Source: Scylla paramamosain (taxonomy: Eukaryota; Arthropoda; Malacostraca; Decapoda; Portunidae). From it: DNA of 64,000 nucleotides. A program made the translations under genes and the position numbers. Of this stretch, positions 1 through 20,407 are shown piece after piece. The stretch lies in the NCBI RefSeq assembly GCF_035594125.1, contig NC_087156.1:13499497-13563496 (forward strand), given 5' to 3'. How positions within the stretch are numbered: the stretch's first letter is position 1; each line of letters begins with the position of its first letter. The notes beneath the pieces were generated by a model that had not been told where the DNA came from, did not search any database, and worked only from the letters and a program-made list of their open reading frames with translations.

Positions 1-5117
<5,117 letters not shown>

Positions 5118-7908
5118 GAAAATAAGGGAAGCTGCAAGAAGCGACCAGGCTTACACGTGGCAGTCCCTGTATGAAATATACCTACCTTTTTCCACCTATC
5201 ATCCCCATCCATAAACTTGTCTAATCTTCTCGTAAAGCTCCCTAATGTCTTAACACTAAACATGATTACTGATTCTTTTCCACTCATTTACGACTCTATT
5301 TGAGAGCCAATTTATTCCTGCCTCTTTCTTAAACCAAAAATTTTCAAGCTTGAACCCGTTATTTCTTGTTCTATCCTAGTTGCTGATCCTAAGAATTTTG
5401 CTTACATCCCCCTTGTTATAACCCTTATACCACTTCAAGACTTCTGTGAGGTCCCCGCTTAATCCACTTCTCTCTAAAGAATGTAAATTTAACAGCTTCA
5501 GTCTTGCCTCGTAAGGAATACTCCTCATCCCCTTTTAGTCATTGTCCTCTGTACTGATTCTAATATACCTATATCTTTCCTGTAATGTGGGGACCAGAAC
5601 TGCACAATGTAGTCTAGATGAGGTCTGACCAGCACCAAATATAACTTTAATATTACTTCAGGCCTTCTACTTTTAACACTCCCAAAAATGAATCCTAATA
5701 CCCTATTTGCCCTGTTTTTGGCCTCTGCATTGCTTTCCTAGATGGAGTTCAGAGCTAACTATAACTCCTAAATCTTTTTTGTATCCTGAACCTACCAGAG
5801 TTTCCTTGTTTATTGTGTACCTACTGTGTGGGTTTCCTCTACCTATGCTAAGTACTTTGTATTTGTTGATATTAAACTGCATTTGCCATCTGTCCGTCCA
5901 TTCATTCATCCTATGTAAATCTGCCTGCAAGGCGATGGCATCCGATTCTGACCTAATTAATCTACCTATCTTTGTGTCATCTGCAAATTTACTAACATTA
6001 CTACTAATTCCACTATCCAAGTCAGTGATATATTTTAAAAACAACAGTGGCCCTAGTATTGATCCCTGTGGCATCCCAGTAATTACATGACCTCACTTAG
6101 ATGTAGAGCCATTTATTATAACTCTTTGTCACCTGTCGCTTAGCCATGACCTTATCTAGCCTAACTCTTTCCCATCCATCCCATGTGCCCTAACCTTTCT
6201 CTGTAGCCTCTGATGGGGTACCTTGTCAAAAGCTTTACTAAAGTTCAGATATAAGATGTCATAACTATCACCATTATCTAGTGCCTTGTACACTTTACTG
6301 TAAAAACTTAATGAGTTTGTTAGGCAAGACTTCTTCGTGAAGCCATGCTGTGACTGATTTATCAAGTTATGTTTTGTCTAAATGCTCCCTTATGTTCCTT
6401 GCTGTTATTGACTCCAATATTTTACCCACAACTGAAGTTAAACTGACAGTTCTATAATTAGATGCTAAACTTTTATCCCCTTTCTTAAAGATGGGTACTA
6501 CATTAGCCTGCCTCCACATTACTGGTACCTCACCTGACTCAAGTGATTTCCTAAAGACAGAGACTAACGGCTCACTAATAACCTCTGCAATCCTTAAGTA
6601 CTCTGGGATATATTTCATCTGGTCCTGGTGTCTTGAACTTTTTAGCCTATCTATCTCCTGTTCCACTATCTCCTTAGTTATGGAAATATCTGTCAGCTTC
6701 TCATTCTCATCTGCTCTAAACATCTGTTCACTATTTGGCATATCCTGCATGTTTTCCTGGGTGAAGAAAGTTAAAAAATACTCATTCAGAATTTTACTTA
6801 TCTCCTCCCCAGAACTAACTAGCTCCCCATCTGCTGTCTTTAATGGACCTATAGTATCCTTATTCTTTGTCCTGTATACCTGATAAAATCCCTTGGGATC
6901 TGTCTTCACCTGGGTGACTACCTTTAATTCATAATTGCCCTTGTTAACCTCCAGACTGTTCTAACTAATTCATTATATTGTGGCCTTAAAACCTCTCCAC
7001 CTGCCCTTAATCTCTTATATATAATTCTCTTCCACCCTATATAATGTTTTAACCTAGTAGTCATCCATTTAGGGTAATTTTTCTGTGATCTTATTGCTCT
7101 ATATGGGATGCTTGCTAACTGACATGTATGGAATTTATCTACAAAATATTTATACATCATTTACTTCGCCTAATCCCCACATTTCGGCCCCTTCCATCCT
7201 CTCCACTCTCTCATCTACTCGCCTCGACCTCACCTCTCCCATTTCAGCATGACCTGACCCTCCAACATACTCACACCTATCTCACCCTCTCTCTCTCCTC
7301 TGCCCCTTCCGGACACATCTTCCCTCTCTTGTCCTACACCCTCACACCTCACCTCACCTCTCTCATTCTGCCTTCTCTCTCTCAGCTCGGTTCTGGACCT
7401 GACCTCACCCTGCATCCGTTGCCAGTCCACTCCTTGGAGGTACCTTTTTAATTCCTCAAAATCTGCTCTCCTAAAGTCAGGTATTTTACTAGTGTTTTTG
7501 CTTCTAAAAATTTCTTCTCATTTTAATTTGTACCTAATTTCTCAATGGTCATTGTTACCTGGCTGTCTTCCAGCCTCTATCTGCATGACTGCTTCCTCCC
7601 TGTTAGTAAGAATTAAATCTATGGTATTGTTCCCCCTTGTGGGCTCTATGACTACCTGTTTTAAAAAATTGTCCTGAGTTACCTTAAGAAATTCCTCTGC
7701 TTCCTTGTTACCCACCATCAGGCTCCAGTTGATATTTATAAAATTAAAATCTCCTACCACACATACCTGACTGTACCTTCCTGCTCTGTTCATTTCCTGC
7801 CACAGTGAGGTGTTAATTTCCTTTGTACTGTTCAGTAGCCTGTACACTACTCCCAGTACTACTGACTGTGATCCTTCCTTAATATCTACCCATATCAACT
7901 CTGTTTTG
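5118..7908 (-). mobile_element. LINE-B copy 1 (CR1-like), 5' truncated
   Basis: Minus-strand non-LTR retrotransposon truncated inside the endonuclease domain at about 7908. Its 3' end lies near 5118-5130, after a sequence reading GCTTCTTGCAGCTTCCC. The same 3' end occurs at 11010, 28220 and 32190 on the plus strand, where better copies end in TTATGTTC repeats, the short tandem tail typical of CR1-type elements. At 7045-7075 it contains the uninterrupted version of the site that carries the Tc1 element in the copy at 24057. Confidence 0.88.
5165..7904 (-). pseudogene. LINE-B copy 1 endonuclease/reverse transcriptase, multiply broken
   Basis: Remnant of the ORF2-type polyprotein. From 7898 downward: the end of an APE-type endonuclease (VCVVGDFNF, then TIDLILTNRE, LINE-type DFN and LILTN signatures); a linker; RRIAKNYPKW-type basic region near 7090; and reverse transcriptase blocks VVPIFKKGDKSLASNYR (about 6500), LYLNFSKAFDKVPH (about 6250), MPQGSILGPLLF (about 6050) and catalytic KFADD (about 5980). 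The C-terminal part with FWSPHYRKD-like and IPYEARLKLLNL-like blocks continues to about 5450. Several frame changes separate the blocks (breaks near 7540-7160, 6366, 6155 and 5703), so the copy cannot make an active enzyme. Confidence 0.85.
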
Positions 7909-10794
<2,886 letters not shown>

Positions 10795-11030
10795 AGTTAG
10801 ATTTAAAGAGAGGAAGGAAGTGGTTCTTAATCAGAGTGGTAGATGATGGGAGTAGGCTCTGTAATTAGGTTGTTTGTACAGAGTCAACAGGGAGCTTGAA
10901 AAGAAGATTAGACAGATTTATGAATGGGGATGATAGGTGGAAATAGATATATTTCATACAGGGACAGCTATGTGTAGCCTTGACGGCTTTTTGCAGATTC
11001 CCTTATTTTCTCACGTTCTTAGAAAATGGG
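10795..11030 (+). mobile_element. LINE-B copy 2, 3' end only
   Basis: A fragment of about 235 bp matching the 3' end of LINE-B: the region after the reverse transcriptase (AGAAGATTAGACAG, then ATGAATGGGGATGATAGGTGG, then CATACAGGGACAGC) and the terminal TTGCAGATTCCCTTATTTTC. The 8-bp tail has decayed to CTCACGTTCTTAG. Such extreme 5' truncation is usual for LINE insertions. Confidence 0.8.
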
Positions 11031-11469
11031 TTAGATAATAGTGAAAATTATGAGATTGCTGAATGTTATCTGCTAGCAAATATGTATATACTGAAATGAA
11101 AGCTCTTCATATAATGTAATATAGTACATACAGTGTATAGGGTTCAGCAAGGTTGTGAATGTTATTAATCAATATTTAGGATGTGTTGTTTATAACCTAT
11201 TTCATCATGAATGTCATTTAACCACATTTACCACAACTAAATTAAACATTACCAGTTATAACAGTTGTGTAGTCACAAAAATGGTGTGGTATGTGCCTGA
11301 AGTTCATTTATCTGCAGGAATTGGAGCTGCATTGTTCAGCAGATGTGTTGTGCTGCTGGTATGCTTGAGCTCAGAATTTTTCTTGTGAACAGACTGCTTG
11401 TGCTCCACACATAGCTTTCCCAAGACTTGGAGCCACTGCAATCACCTGGAATCATATTTAAACTGGTAA
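11031..11469. other. Gene-free AT-rich stretch
   Basis: No recognisable coding region or element. Confidence 0.4.
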
Positions 11470-11632
11470 ATTCTTATTTAAATTCTGAAAGTATAATGAA
11501 ATTATTTTCTATAAGATAAAAAAATCATGAAAACTTGGTTCATATTCATATTCTTACTTAAATTCTGAAAGTATAATGAAAATATTTTCTATAAGATAAA
11601 GAAATAATGAAAACGTGGTTCATATTCATATT
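11470..11632. repeat. Tandem duplication, 80-bp unit x 2
   Basis: Two adjacent copies of an AT-rich unit containing AAATTCTGAAAGTATAATGA. The second copy starts 80 bp after the first, with only a few substitutions. Confidence 0.9.
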
Positions 11633-12187
11633 TCAAGAACCAGTAAGGGAAAAGAATTTGCAGCCCGACAGATGCCCAGAAATAGTTTTACCTACTCATA
11701 GGCTATGTTGGGGTACACATATATATTGACACCAGCTCCCACATAACAAGTTTGCTTATTCATGTAATGCCAGTCATACACAGTCACATACAACACGAAT
11801 TAATATACACAAAGTACTTCCATCCTGCCTCACTAAGAATGGACATTTACCAGGTGCTCTGTACTTGTATTTCACACCACATTTTACTTGAAATTTTTTT
11901 TTACATGTTAGATATCTTACCATGTAAGACATTCCTGTTATATACAATTATTACACACGCCACAGTGTTTTAATCATCAAGCAATAGTTGTGGCTGGCAG
12001 CATCAGCTCAGTAATCGCTTCCTTAAAGACATTTGTATTTTCTGCTAATGACCAAAATATCTGCCCCACCACCCCCCCAAAAAAAAAAAAAACTACCGTC
12101 TGGCACCTCTGAGGAATAAATATAGCCGAGCCCATGGGAGTGTACAGCTTTTCTTGCCCCACACAGCAACAGAGGTGAGAGGCATTA
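11633..12187. other. Gene-free stretch
   Basis: Unique DNA with a C-run/A-run junction at about 12066-12092. No gene is supported. Confidence 0.4.
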
Positions 12188-12510
12188 CAGAGCGGCATGT
12201 ATGTACGAACACAGGCGTGGGCAGCGTTGTGATGGGCTCGGGTTTTGTTTACATGCTTTGAGCTGAGCGTTGCTGCCCTTTCCAGTTTCTGCCACGAACA
12301 TACCAGGGATCGGGTCCCCCCAGTTGGGTATCCTTCCTTCCCTCCAGAACACAGATCTCTCTTTTGCATCACAGAGCGGCATGTACAGTACAGTGTACAC
12401 ACAGGCGTGGGCAGTGGTACGGTGGGCAAGGATTGGGTTCCTATCTTCCCCCCCCCCCAACATTAGGTAACCCTCCCCATTCTCTCCAGTGTACAACTCT
12501 CTCTTGTATT
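12188..12510. repeat. Diverged direct duplication, about 184-bp spacing
   Basis: CAGAGCGGCATGTA followed by CACAGGCGTGGGCAG occurs at 12188 and again at 12372. The following parts (GGGATCGGGT... CTCCAGAACACAGATCTCTC and GGATTGGGTT... CTCCAGTGTACAACTCTC) also align loosely. This fits an old tandem duplication of a GC-richer unit. Confidence 0.7.
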
Positions 12511-13543
12511 TTCAAAATAATCAATCAAAACCGTGTGTGACAACAGCTGTTTGGAGAAGTTCATCTTATCCCCATATAAGTAAAAGAGTATCAGAAAGAT
12601 GCTACCACACACACACACACACACACACATCCACACACCATAATGATTCCTTCCATGTGCATCACCTGTTGTTACTCTTCCCTCCTACTGAAACTACGCA
12701 GTCTGAAACGAAACTGAATAAAGTGAAAAAGATATAAGAAAAAAGTATTAGGGGATAAAAATTAAATCTGCATGAGCTGTTAAGCTGCCTGATGCTGTGA
12801 ATGAATGAATGAATGAATGAATGAATGAATGAACGCAGTGCTGCTCATCACTCCCCCCCTACACACACACACACACACACCTACACACACCATTTTTCGT
12901 GCCGTGAACGTACATACATTCCACATGAATTTTTCCACCCATTGTATACTGTTTGTGTGTATGTGTGTGTGCATTACTTGCCATGACAATAGAGTAGACA
13001 AAAAAGGGAATATAACAAAAGGTGAGGTGTCAATCCACCTTACATAAAGTATATATTTTAAAGTGTTGAATATTACCTTGCATTTCTTGACTTTACTGAT
13101 TCTTGTTGAGAGACAAGGGAATGGCAAAGACCAAGAAGGGTGAGGAATCACCGTAAAAAAAATCACATTATGTATTTCCTTTTGTATAATTATCACCAAT
13201 ATTTCAAATGGAGCAGATTTTAAAAGGAGACTCGAATGTACACCATAGTATTCAGAAAATAGATGAAAGTTAGGTATTGTTTGTCACGACTGAGAAACAC
13301 ATCAAGATTACTTATGTTATTCGGTATTCTCATCTTCCTCCTCGTCTTTGTTGTCATCTTTACTAATCTTGCCCTCGTCCTCATTTTTGTTACCTTGGTT
13401 ATTCTTATCATTCTTCTATTCCCTGTTCGCAGTCTTTTTTTTTTTTTTTTTGTCTTGATTTTTACTTCACTTCCTCCTTTTTCTTGCTTATGGTCTCATT
13501 TCCATTAATGGTAATGCTTCTATTGTTCGTTCTTCTTCTTGTC
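12511..13543. other. Gene-free stretch with several short microsatellites
   Basis: AC repeats at 12605-12629 and 12861-12880 and GAAT repeats at about 12799-12832. Reading frames across it are low-complexity. No gene is supported. Confidence 0.6.
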
Positions 13544-13641
13544 CTTCTTCTTCTTCTTCTTCTTCTTCTTCTTCTTCTTCTTCTTCTTCTTCTTCTTCTT
13601 CTTCTTCTTCTTCTTCTTCTTCTTCTTCTTCTTCTTCTTCT
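13544..13641. repeat. (CTT)n microsatellite
   Basis: About 98 bp of CTT repeats. GTT repeats (13680-13699), T-rich DNA and CAT repeats (13822-13848) follow. The poly-Leu, poly-Phe and poly-Lys frames here are artefacts of the repeat. Confidence 0.95.
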
Positions 13642-13966
13642 CTTTCCATCTTTTTTTCATTTTTATCTCCTTTTCTCCTGTTGTTGTTGTTGTTGTTGTG
13701 GACGTCTTGTTAGTGGCAGATGTTTCCATTGTTCTTTTTTTTTCTTCTTGTTTTTCTTGTTCTTTTTGTTCTTTGTTTTCTTTGTATTCTTTTTGTTGTC
13801 GTCGTTGACCTTTTACATATTTCATCATCATCATCATCATCATCATCAGTGTTTTTCTTCCATGGCCAAGACTGTTGATTTACATACTGTGTTTATATTG
13901 TTCAAAGTTTTATTGTCTTACCCTCAGGAAAGTTTTCCTGGGAGCTATAATTAATTTTTGTTTGTG

Positions 13967-14117
<151 letters not shown>

Positions 14118-14142
14118 GAGAGTTATCAAACTTCAACATCAA

Positions 14143-14175
14143 ACATATCAAAAAGTTAGTAACTTTTTGATATGT
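14143..14175. repeat. Palindrome, 16-bp arms with a one-base centre
   Basis: The arm ACATATCAAAAAGTTA at 14143-14158 is followed by G and its exact reverse complement at 14160-14175. Partial symmetry (CAACAT / ATGTTG) extends the outer arms. It could be a hairpin, a MITE end or a chance structure. Confidence 0.85.
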
Positions 14176-14710
14176 AAATGTTGTATTGAAATGCATTTCA
14201 TGAATTTGCAATTACAGTTAGGATCTTTTACTTTATTTCAACTTATATTCAATTCCTTTATAGTGTATGACGATAATACATAACTTCAAAACAATATGTT
14301 ATCCAAGAATCCTCTTGAAATTTAGAGCACATTTCGTACTATTTTTCTGTTACAGTTTTGTGTACATGCATTTTTTTTTATCATAGGAAATGAAAATTTC
14401 TCTGCTAATATAAATATTACATGTTTTAAATATTAAAACGTGCACAACACCCACGACTCTGGGAAATCCAAATGTTTAATTTTTTTGTATTTACAAGCCC
14501 ATTTATTGTAAAAATTAAATGAAGAAGGACTCCTAAACATGTGGGAAGTGCCTGACAACCTACTATGGAGGGTGTGCTGCGTAAATCATGATTGTATAGG
14601 AGTGTGATGTAACCTGTTCACACTAATATCACTTACAGACAAGCCTTCAAGTACCTTGGTATTTCGTAGTAGTGTTTTAAATAATGTTTTGATTTGTTTA
14701 GATAATCATC
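14176..14710. other. Gene-free AT-rich stretch
   Basis: Unique AT-rich DNA with no recognisable gene. Confidence 0.4.
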
Positions 14711-15020
14711 AGAGAGAGAGAGAGAGAGAGAGAGCGGACAGGTAGACAGGAAGGCAGATGGTCAAACAAACAGGCAGGGAGGCAAGCAAGCAAGCAAGCA
14801 AGCAAGGAGGCAGACAGACTAACGGGCGGGGAAAGAGGTGGATGGACATACAAAAAAGAAAAAGAAAGCAGGCAGACAGACAGGGTGACAGGCAAATAGT
14901 CAGCCTAACTTGAAGAGGATAGGCAGGCAAAGAAGCAGGCAGACAGGCAGGCAGGCAAAAATAGAAGGCAAGCAAGCAGACAGAGAAACAGACAAATAGA
15001 CAGAGGGACAGATGGATGTG
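14711..15020. repeat. Degenerate CAGG/CAGA/CAAG tetranucleotide domain
   Basis: GA repeats at 14711-14734 lead into about 290 bp built from drifting tetranucleotides (GCAG, GACA, GCAA, CAGG), including GCAA repeats at about 14786-14805. The plus strand is strongly purine-rich and nearly free of T. Confidence 0.85.

Positions 15021-16410
<1,390 letters not shown>

Positions 16411-16491
<81 letters not shown>
16411..16491. repeat. (GA)n microsatellite
   Basis: About 81 bp of GA repeats. Confidence 0.97.
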
Positions 16492-16493
<2 letters not shown>

Positions 16494-17860
16494 CTAACAG
16501 TGAAAGCTTTAAGTTCAGTGAAATACGCGTAGCATCATTATTCTTCATTGACACTCTTAAGCTGCAGACGCTAGAAAGAACTCAGACACAACCCAGAAGA
16601 CATGATATAGAAAAGTAGATCCAACTGTTTCCATATTTTCGCTTGAATATAAAGAACAGATAATAGATTGACAATAACGAAATGACAAATTATGTATGGT
16701 AAAATGAAGCAGGTTAAACAGAGAGGTAGTTGTAGAATTGATTTACTCATAAGAGGCTTTACTGGGGTGGCTTGGGATGAGAGGAGATTAGGGAGTCCTG
16801 TTCTGGAGTGAAGCCATAAACACTGGTGATGTAGAACTGAAATAAGAATTTGTCTCATTGTTCTCTCGTCAACAGCATTCAGTAACGTTCCTTTATAAAC
16901 TTAATGAAATCCCACTCTTGTTTTAATACTAAGTAGGATAAACAGAAGCATAAAGTAGAACCATTCATCTAAATATTTCAAATAAAAATGAAGTCTCATA
17001 CATATTAGTCTAAGTGGACCCAAGTTGAAAGTAACTGATCTGTATGACTGTATAAAGAACTTTTCAGCCAATGAATGTACAGTATCTCCGAAAACTATCT
17101 TTAAGGTGTGGTGCGAACTGTGGGCATAATGAACATAAGAAACCCGCTGCCTGATCACGTGTCGCGTCGGTAAGGTTGGTATGCATGGCTTGACGTGATG
17201 CTGAGAAACCTCTCTATTTGTTAGGTCATATGTAATATACCGGAACCATCCTTAGTGTGCAGGGCTACCACCAATTGTCACTGGCGTTATCACTAAATGT
17301 GTCAAATAATATAGTCCATTGTGTCAGAATGTAGATCTCTTAATTTTATAGATAATTTGGTAAGTACTGTACAATATCTGCTTGGAGAGAGAAAGGGACA
17401 GATACCGTCAAAACATCCATCCCACCACATTCTCAGCTCCAGTTAATGCTCTGCCACCTTGAGCAGCAGCCACGCAGATTTACAGATTGCTGGGAAAAAA
17501 AAAAAGAAAGAAAATAGGTAATTGTGGTAGATGTACCTTTGGTATTCCTTTAGTGCAGAGCCGCGTGTGGTGACTGTAGTCTCCTGTATGCCCTTAAGAG
17601 GATCCTAGCTATGAATAATTTGGTAAAGCTGATGGACATAGTCAAACAACTTTTCTTGGATACTGTGTGTGTGTGTGTATTTGTCTGTTAGTCAGTCATT
17701 GCATGTGCTGATGGCACCTTCATTAACAACCAAAGGCTCATTGTCATAAAATATTATTGCAGAGAAGCACATCAACATAAAAGCACTCGCACAGTCTGAT
17801 TGGGCCAAGTCTTACGGCCACAGAATGCCTCGAACCTGCTATTTTCTATATTGATAGTTC

Positions 17861-17896
<36 letters not shown>

Positions 17897-18122
17897 TACA
17901 TTGAAAGTGTATTTGCATAAAAAGTCGATAAGTGGCATAAATATTCCAAGGGCTCGCTAGTCTCAAGTGTGAGTAGCAAATAAAGGGGCTTGGTGTTCAT
18001 TAGCATGCCTTCATCAGACGTGTGATTACTGGTGTGGTCAGACGACGGGAGATTGAATTACACATAGTAAATGCTTTTAATGAGGATATTTACTTATATA
18101 TTTGTTTATTAGCTGGTCTTTA

Positions 18123-18194
<72 letters not shown>

Positions 18195-19544
18195 GTAATT
18201 AGGAGAATAATATCTGCAATTTTTTCTTTTATAATGCAAAGCTTTTAAGAATATCAAAGTGTTCATTAATTAACCTGCACTCTTTTCAGTTACACGTTTT
18301 CGTATAAATTGTTTTTGCTTTGAAGAGAGCAATGGTGATAGGATCTAAGCAGATGCTGTCATGTTTGTTGTTTTGCTGCTAAAATTTTTTCTATATGTAT
18401 GTGTAGTGTTGAAGTAGCAGAGACATCGTAGAAAACACTAACATCTAGAGCTTCATCACTATGTTTTCAGCGAAAATATGAGAAAATCTTGCTGTAGTAG
18501 GAAAGACGGCCTCCTGCGGGACCTTATCAAAAGAGCGTCTGGCATTGGTTTGGTAAGCGGTGGGACTAAAAAAAATAGGATGCCTTTGGTAATGCTTATA
18601 TAGGAATATTATTGCCAGCGAAACACTACCTTGGCTTTGCAGTGAAGCTTTGTAGACACAACTATACTAGGCAGGTCCAGTGAAAGGTATCACACTAAAT
18701 GTATTACTTCATCCAGACGAGTTAGCAGCACAAGCATGAAGGAGGGTGATCTCACAGGTGTTCACTTTTGTTGAGATCCTTACCAAGAAGTGGTGACATC
18801 CAGAACCAACAGCAACTACGATATCTTTGTGGTCTCTGGAATCTTTGTTGTTGTTGTTGTTTTGTTGTGTAAGACATTATAGGGAACATCATGTGTCCTT
18901 GCAGTAACCACACGAAAAGGCAGGTATCTAACTAGGAGTGGTCAGTGTTGTTGTTATCAGAACCACAAATGGATGAAGGTGGATGTGTTGTATTACTGAA
19001 CCACAATAAAGAAAGAAGATTAGATAAGTCAGGTCACCTTGGCAGAAATACTCAAAAGGGATTTTCATGTTTTGTGCCATGAATACTTTTTATGGCTAGA
19101 CTGAAGTGGTACTTATTATTTTCTAAGTATATCCTTGCTGTTGTTTTCAGGTTTGTACCACTAAATGTTGGGAAGCTTTGCATTTATTATTTTTGCTTCT
19201 TTTTTTTCTTATTTGATCTTGTTATATATGTAATAGTGTTTGTTCGTTTTATTTTGTTGCAGCTGTTGTGTATATTTAACATTCTTAGCATTTCAAGTGT
19301 GTTCTGTTTTCAGTGTTGTTTTTCATGCATCCATGTGTTCTTGCTTTGAGGAATTTGGCACGTTTTATTGATGACATTTCATGTTTTTCTTCAGTATTTA
19401 TTCTTTCCTTTTTTGTTCATGTGTATGTTGTAACTCATGCAGTAAAGGATTTGTGGTGATTCTGTTTATGATGCTTCATTTTTAGCTCTTTTTAGAATAG
19501 TCAAGCTGCATCACTTTTTTATGTGGATGTTTTGATATTTTCAG
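16492..19544. other. Gene-free unique region with GA arrays
   Basis: GA repeats at 17863-17894 and 18126-18191, GT repeats at about 17664-17679 and TTG repeats at about 18845-18862. Otherwise unique AT-rich DNA without a supported gene. It lies directly upstream of the candidate exon at 19545 and could be intron. Confidence 0.5.
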
Positions 19545-19598
19545 GAAAGGATGGCAGGTGGTGCCACGGTGAACACTGCCAACACGTGCAGGAGGAAA
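19545..19598 (+). CDS. Candidate start exon of an unknown host gene
   Basis: A pyrimidine-rich tract and TATTTTCAG end at 19544, and AAAGTGAGTACC, a strong splice donor, begins its intron at 19599. Between them lies an ATG at 19551 followed by 16 open codons (MAGGATVNTANTCRRK) ending in phase 0, with a purine (AGG) just before the ATG. Base composition here is GC-richer than the flanks. I do not recognise the peptide, and I see no convincing further exon of the same gene in the window; the next one would be expected downstream. The call rests only on splice-like flanks and an open short frame, so chance is possible. Confidence 0.35.
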
Positions 19599-20163
19599 GT
19601 GAGTACCTGCTTCATTACATCATGTGCACTCTGTTTTGGAACTCGCTGTTAAACTTTTTTTTTTTTTTCCATGTCAACTGAAACCTGTCACTGTTGCCTG
19701 CCTTTCTCCTGTCAGCTTCCCACGAATCTTTGAAGGAAAGAAAGGATGTGCTTCCATGGTATCGTGTCAGTAGTATTATCCATTGAAGGATTAGTTTAAA
19801 TATTTTTCCAAAGCGTTGTTTTGTCTCCCATTTTTCTGCCTTCCTAGGGTATATATATGAAAGAAGAAAGAATGTAAATTTAGTCTATAATGTTCATTGC
19901 AACATCTCACAGGGAAAAAGTCTTTAGTGGATTAACCGAGAATCTTTTTCAAAACTATAATTTTTGTATTCCAGTCTTCGTGTGCTTATTTAAGTGTATG
20001 CATAGAAAAAAGAAGGATACGAAATCATATATTTTCTATAAAGGTGTCATCTTGTTGGTATAAATATTTACTTGGAGATTCAGTTGAAACCTAACAATTA
20101 GCTATCATTTTTGCGTTCATTTTTTTTTTTTTTTGCTCATATATATCTTTTTTTTATGTACGA

Positions 20164-20165
<2 letters not shown>
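19599..20165. other. Gene-free AT-rich stretch
   Basis: Possible intron after the candidate exon. T-runs at about 19654 and 20122. Nothing else is recognised. Confidence 0.4.

Positions 20166-20215
<50 letters not shown>
20166..20215. repeat. (AAT)n tail of LINE-C
   Basis: About 50 bp of AAT (ATT on the element strand) forming the 3' tail of the Rex1-like element. Confidence 0.92.
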
Positions 20216-20219
<4 letters not shown>

Positions 20220-20407
20220 TATTGCTCTTACAGAGAATTTGTCTTGTGCTTGCCAAAGTATAAAAGAGAAATATAGAAGTATAAAAATTCTTAAAACTAT
20301 CAGTTACATCTATTAAATTCTCAATCATAAACTATCAAAAATAGACCACATTAAAATATTAAAAAAACATTAAAAGTATTGCTGATGTCCCTGAGTGCTG
20401 CCTTCTT

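Noticed and set aside
7128..7451. Serine/threonine/proline-rich plus-strand frame
   Set aside because: Complement of the purine-rich LINE-B linker, not an independent gene.
13484..13954. Poly-Leu, poly-Phe and poly-Lys open frames
   Set aside because: Products of the CTT, T-rich and CAT repeats, with no unique protein part.
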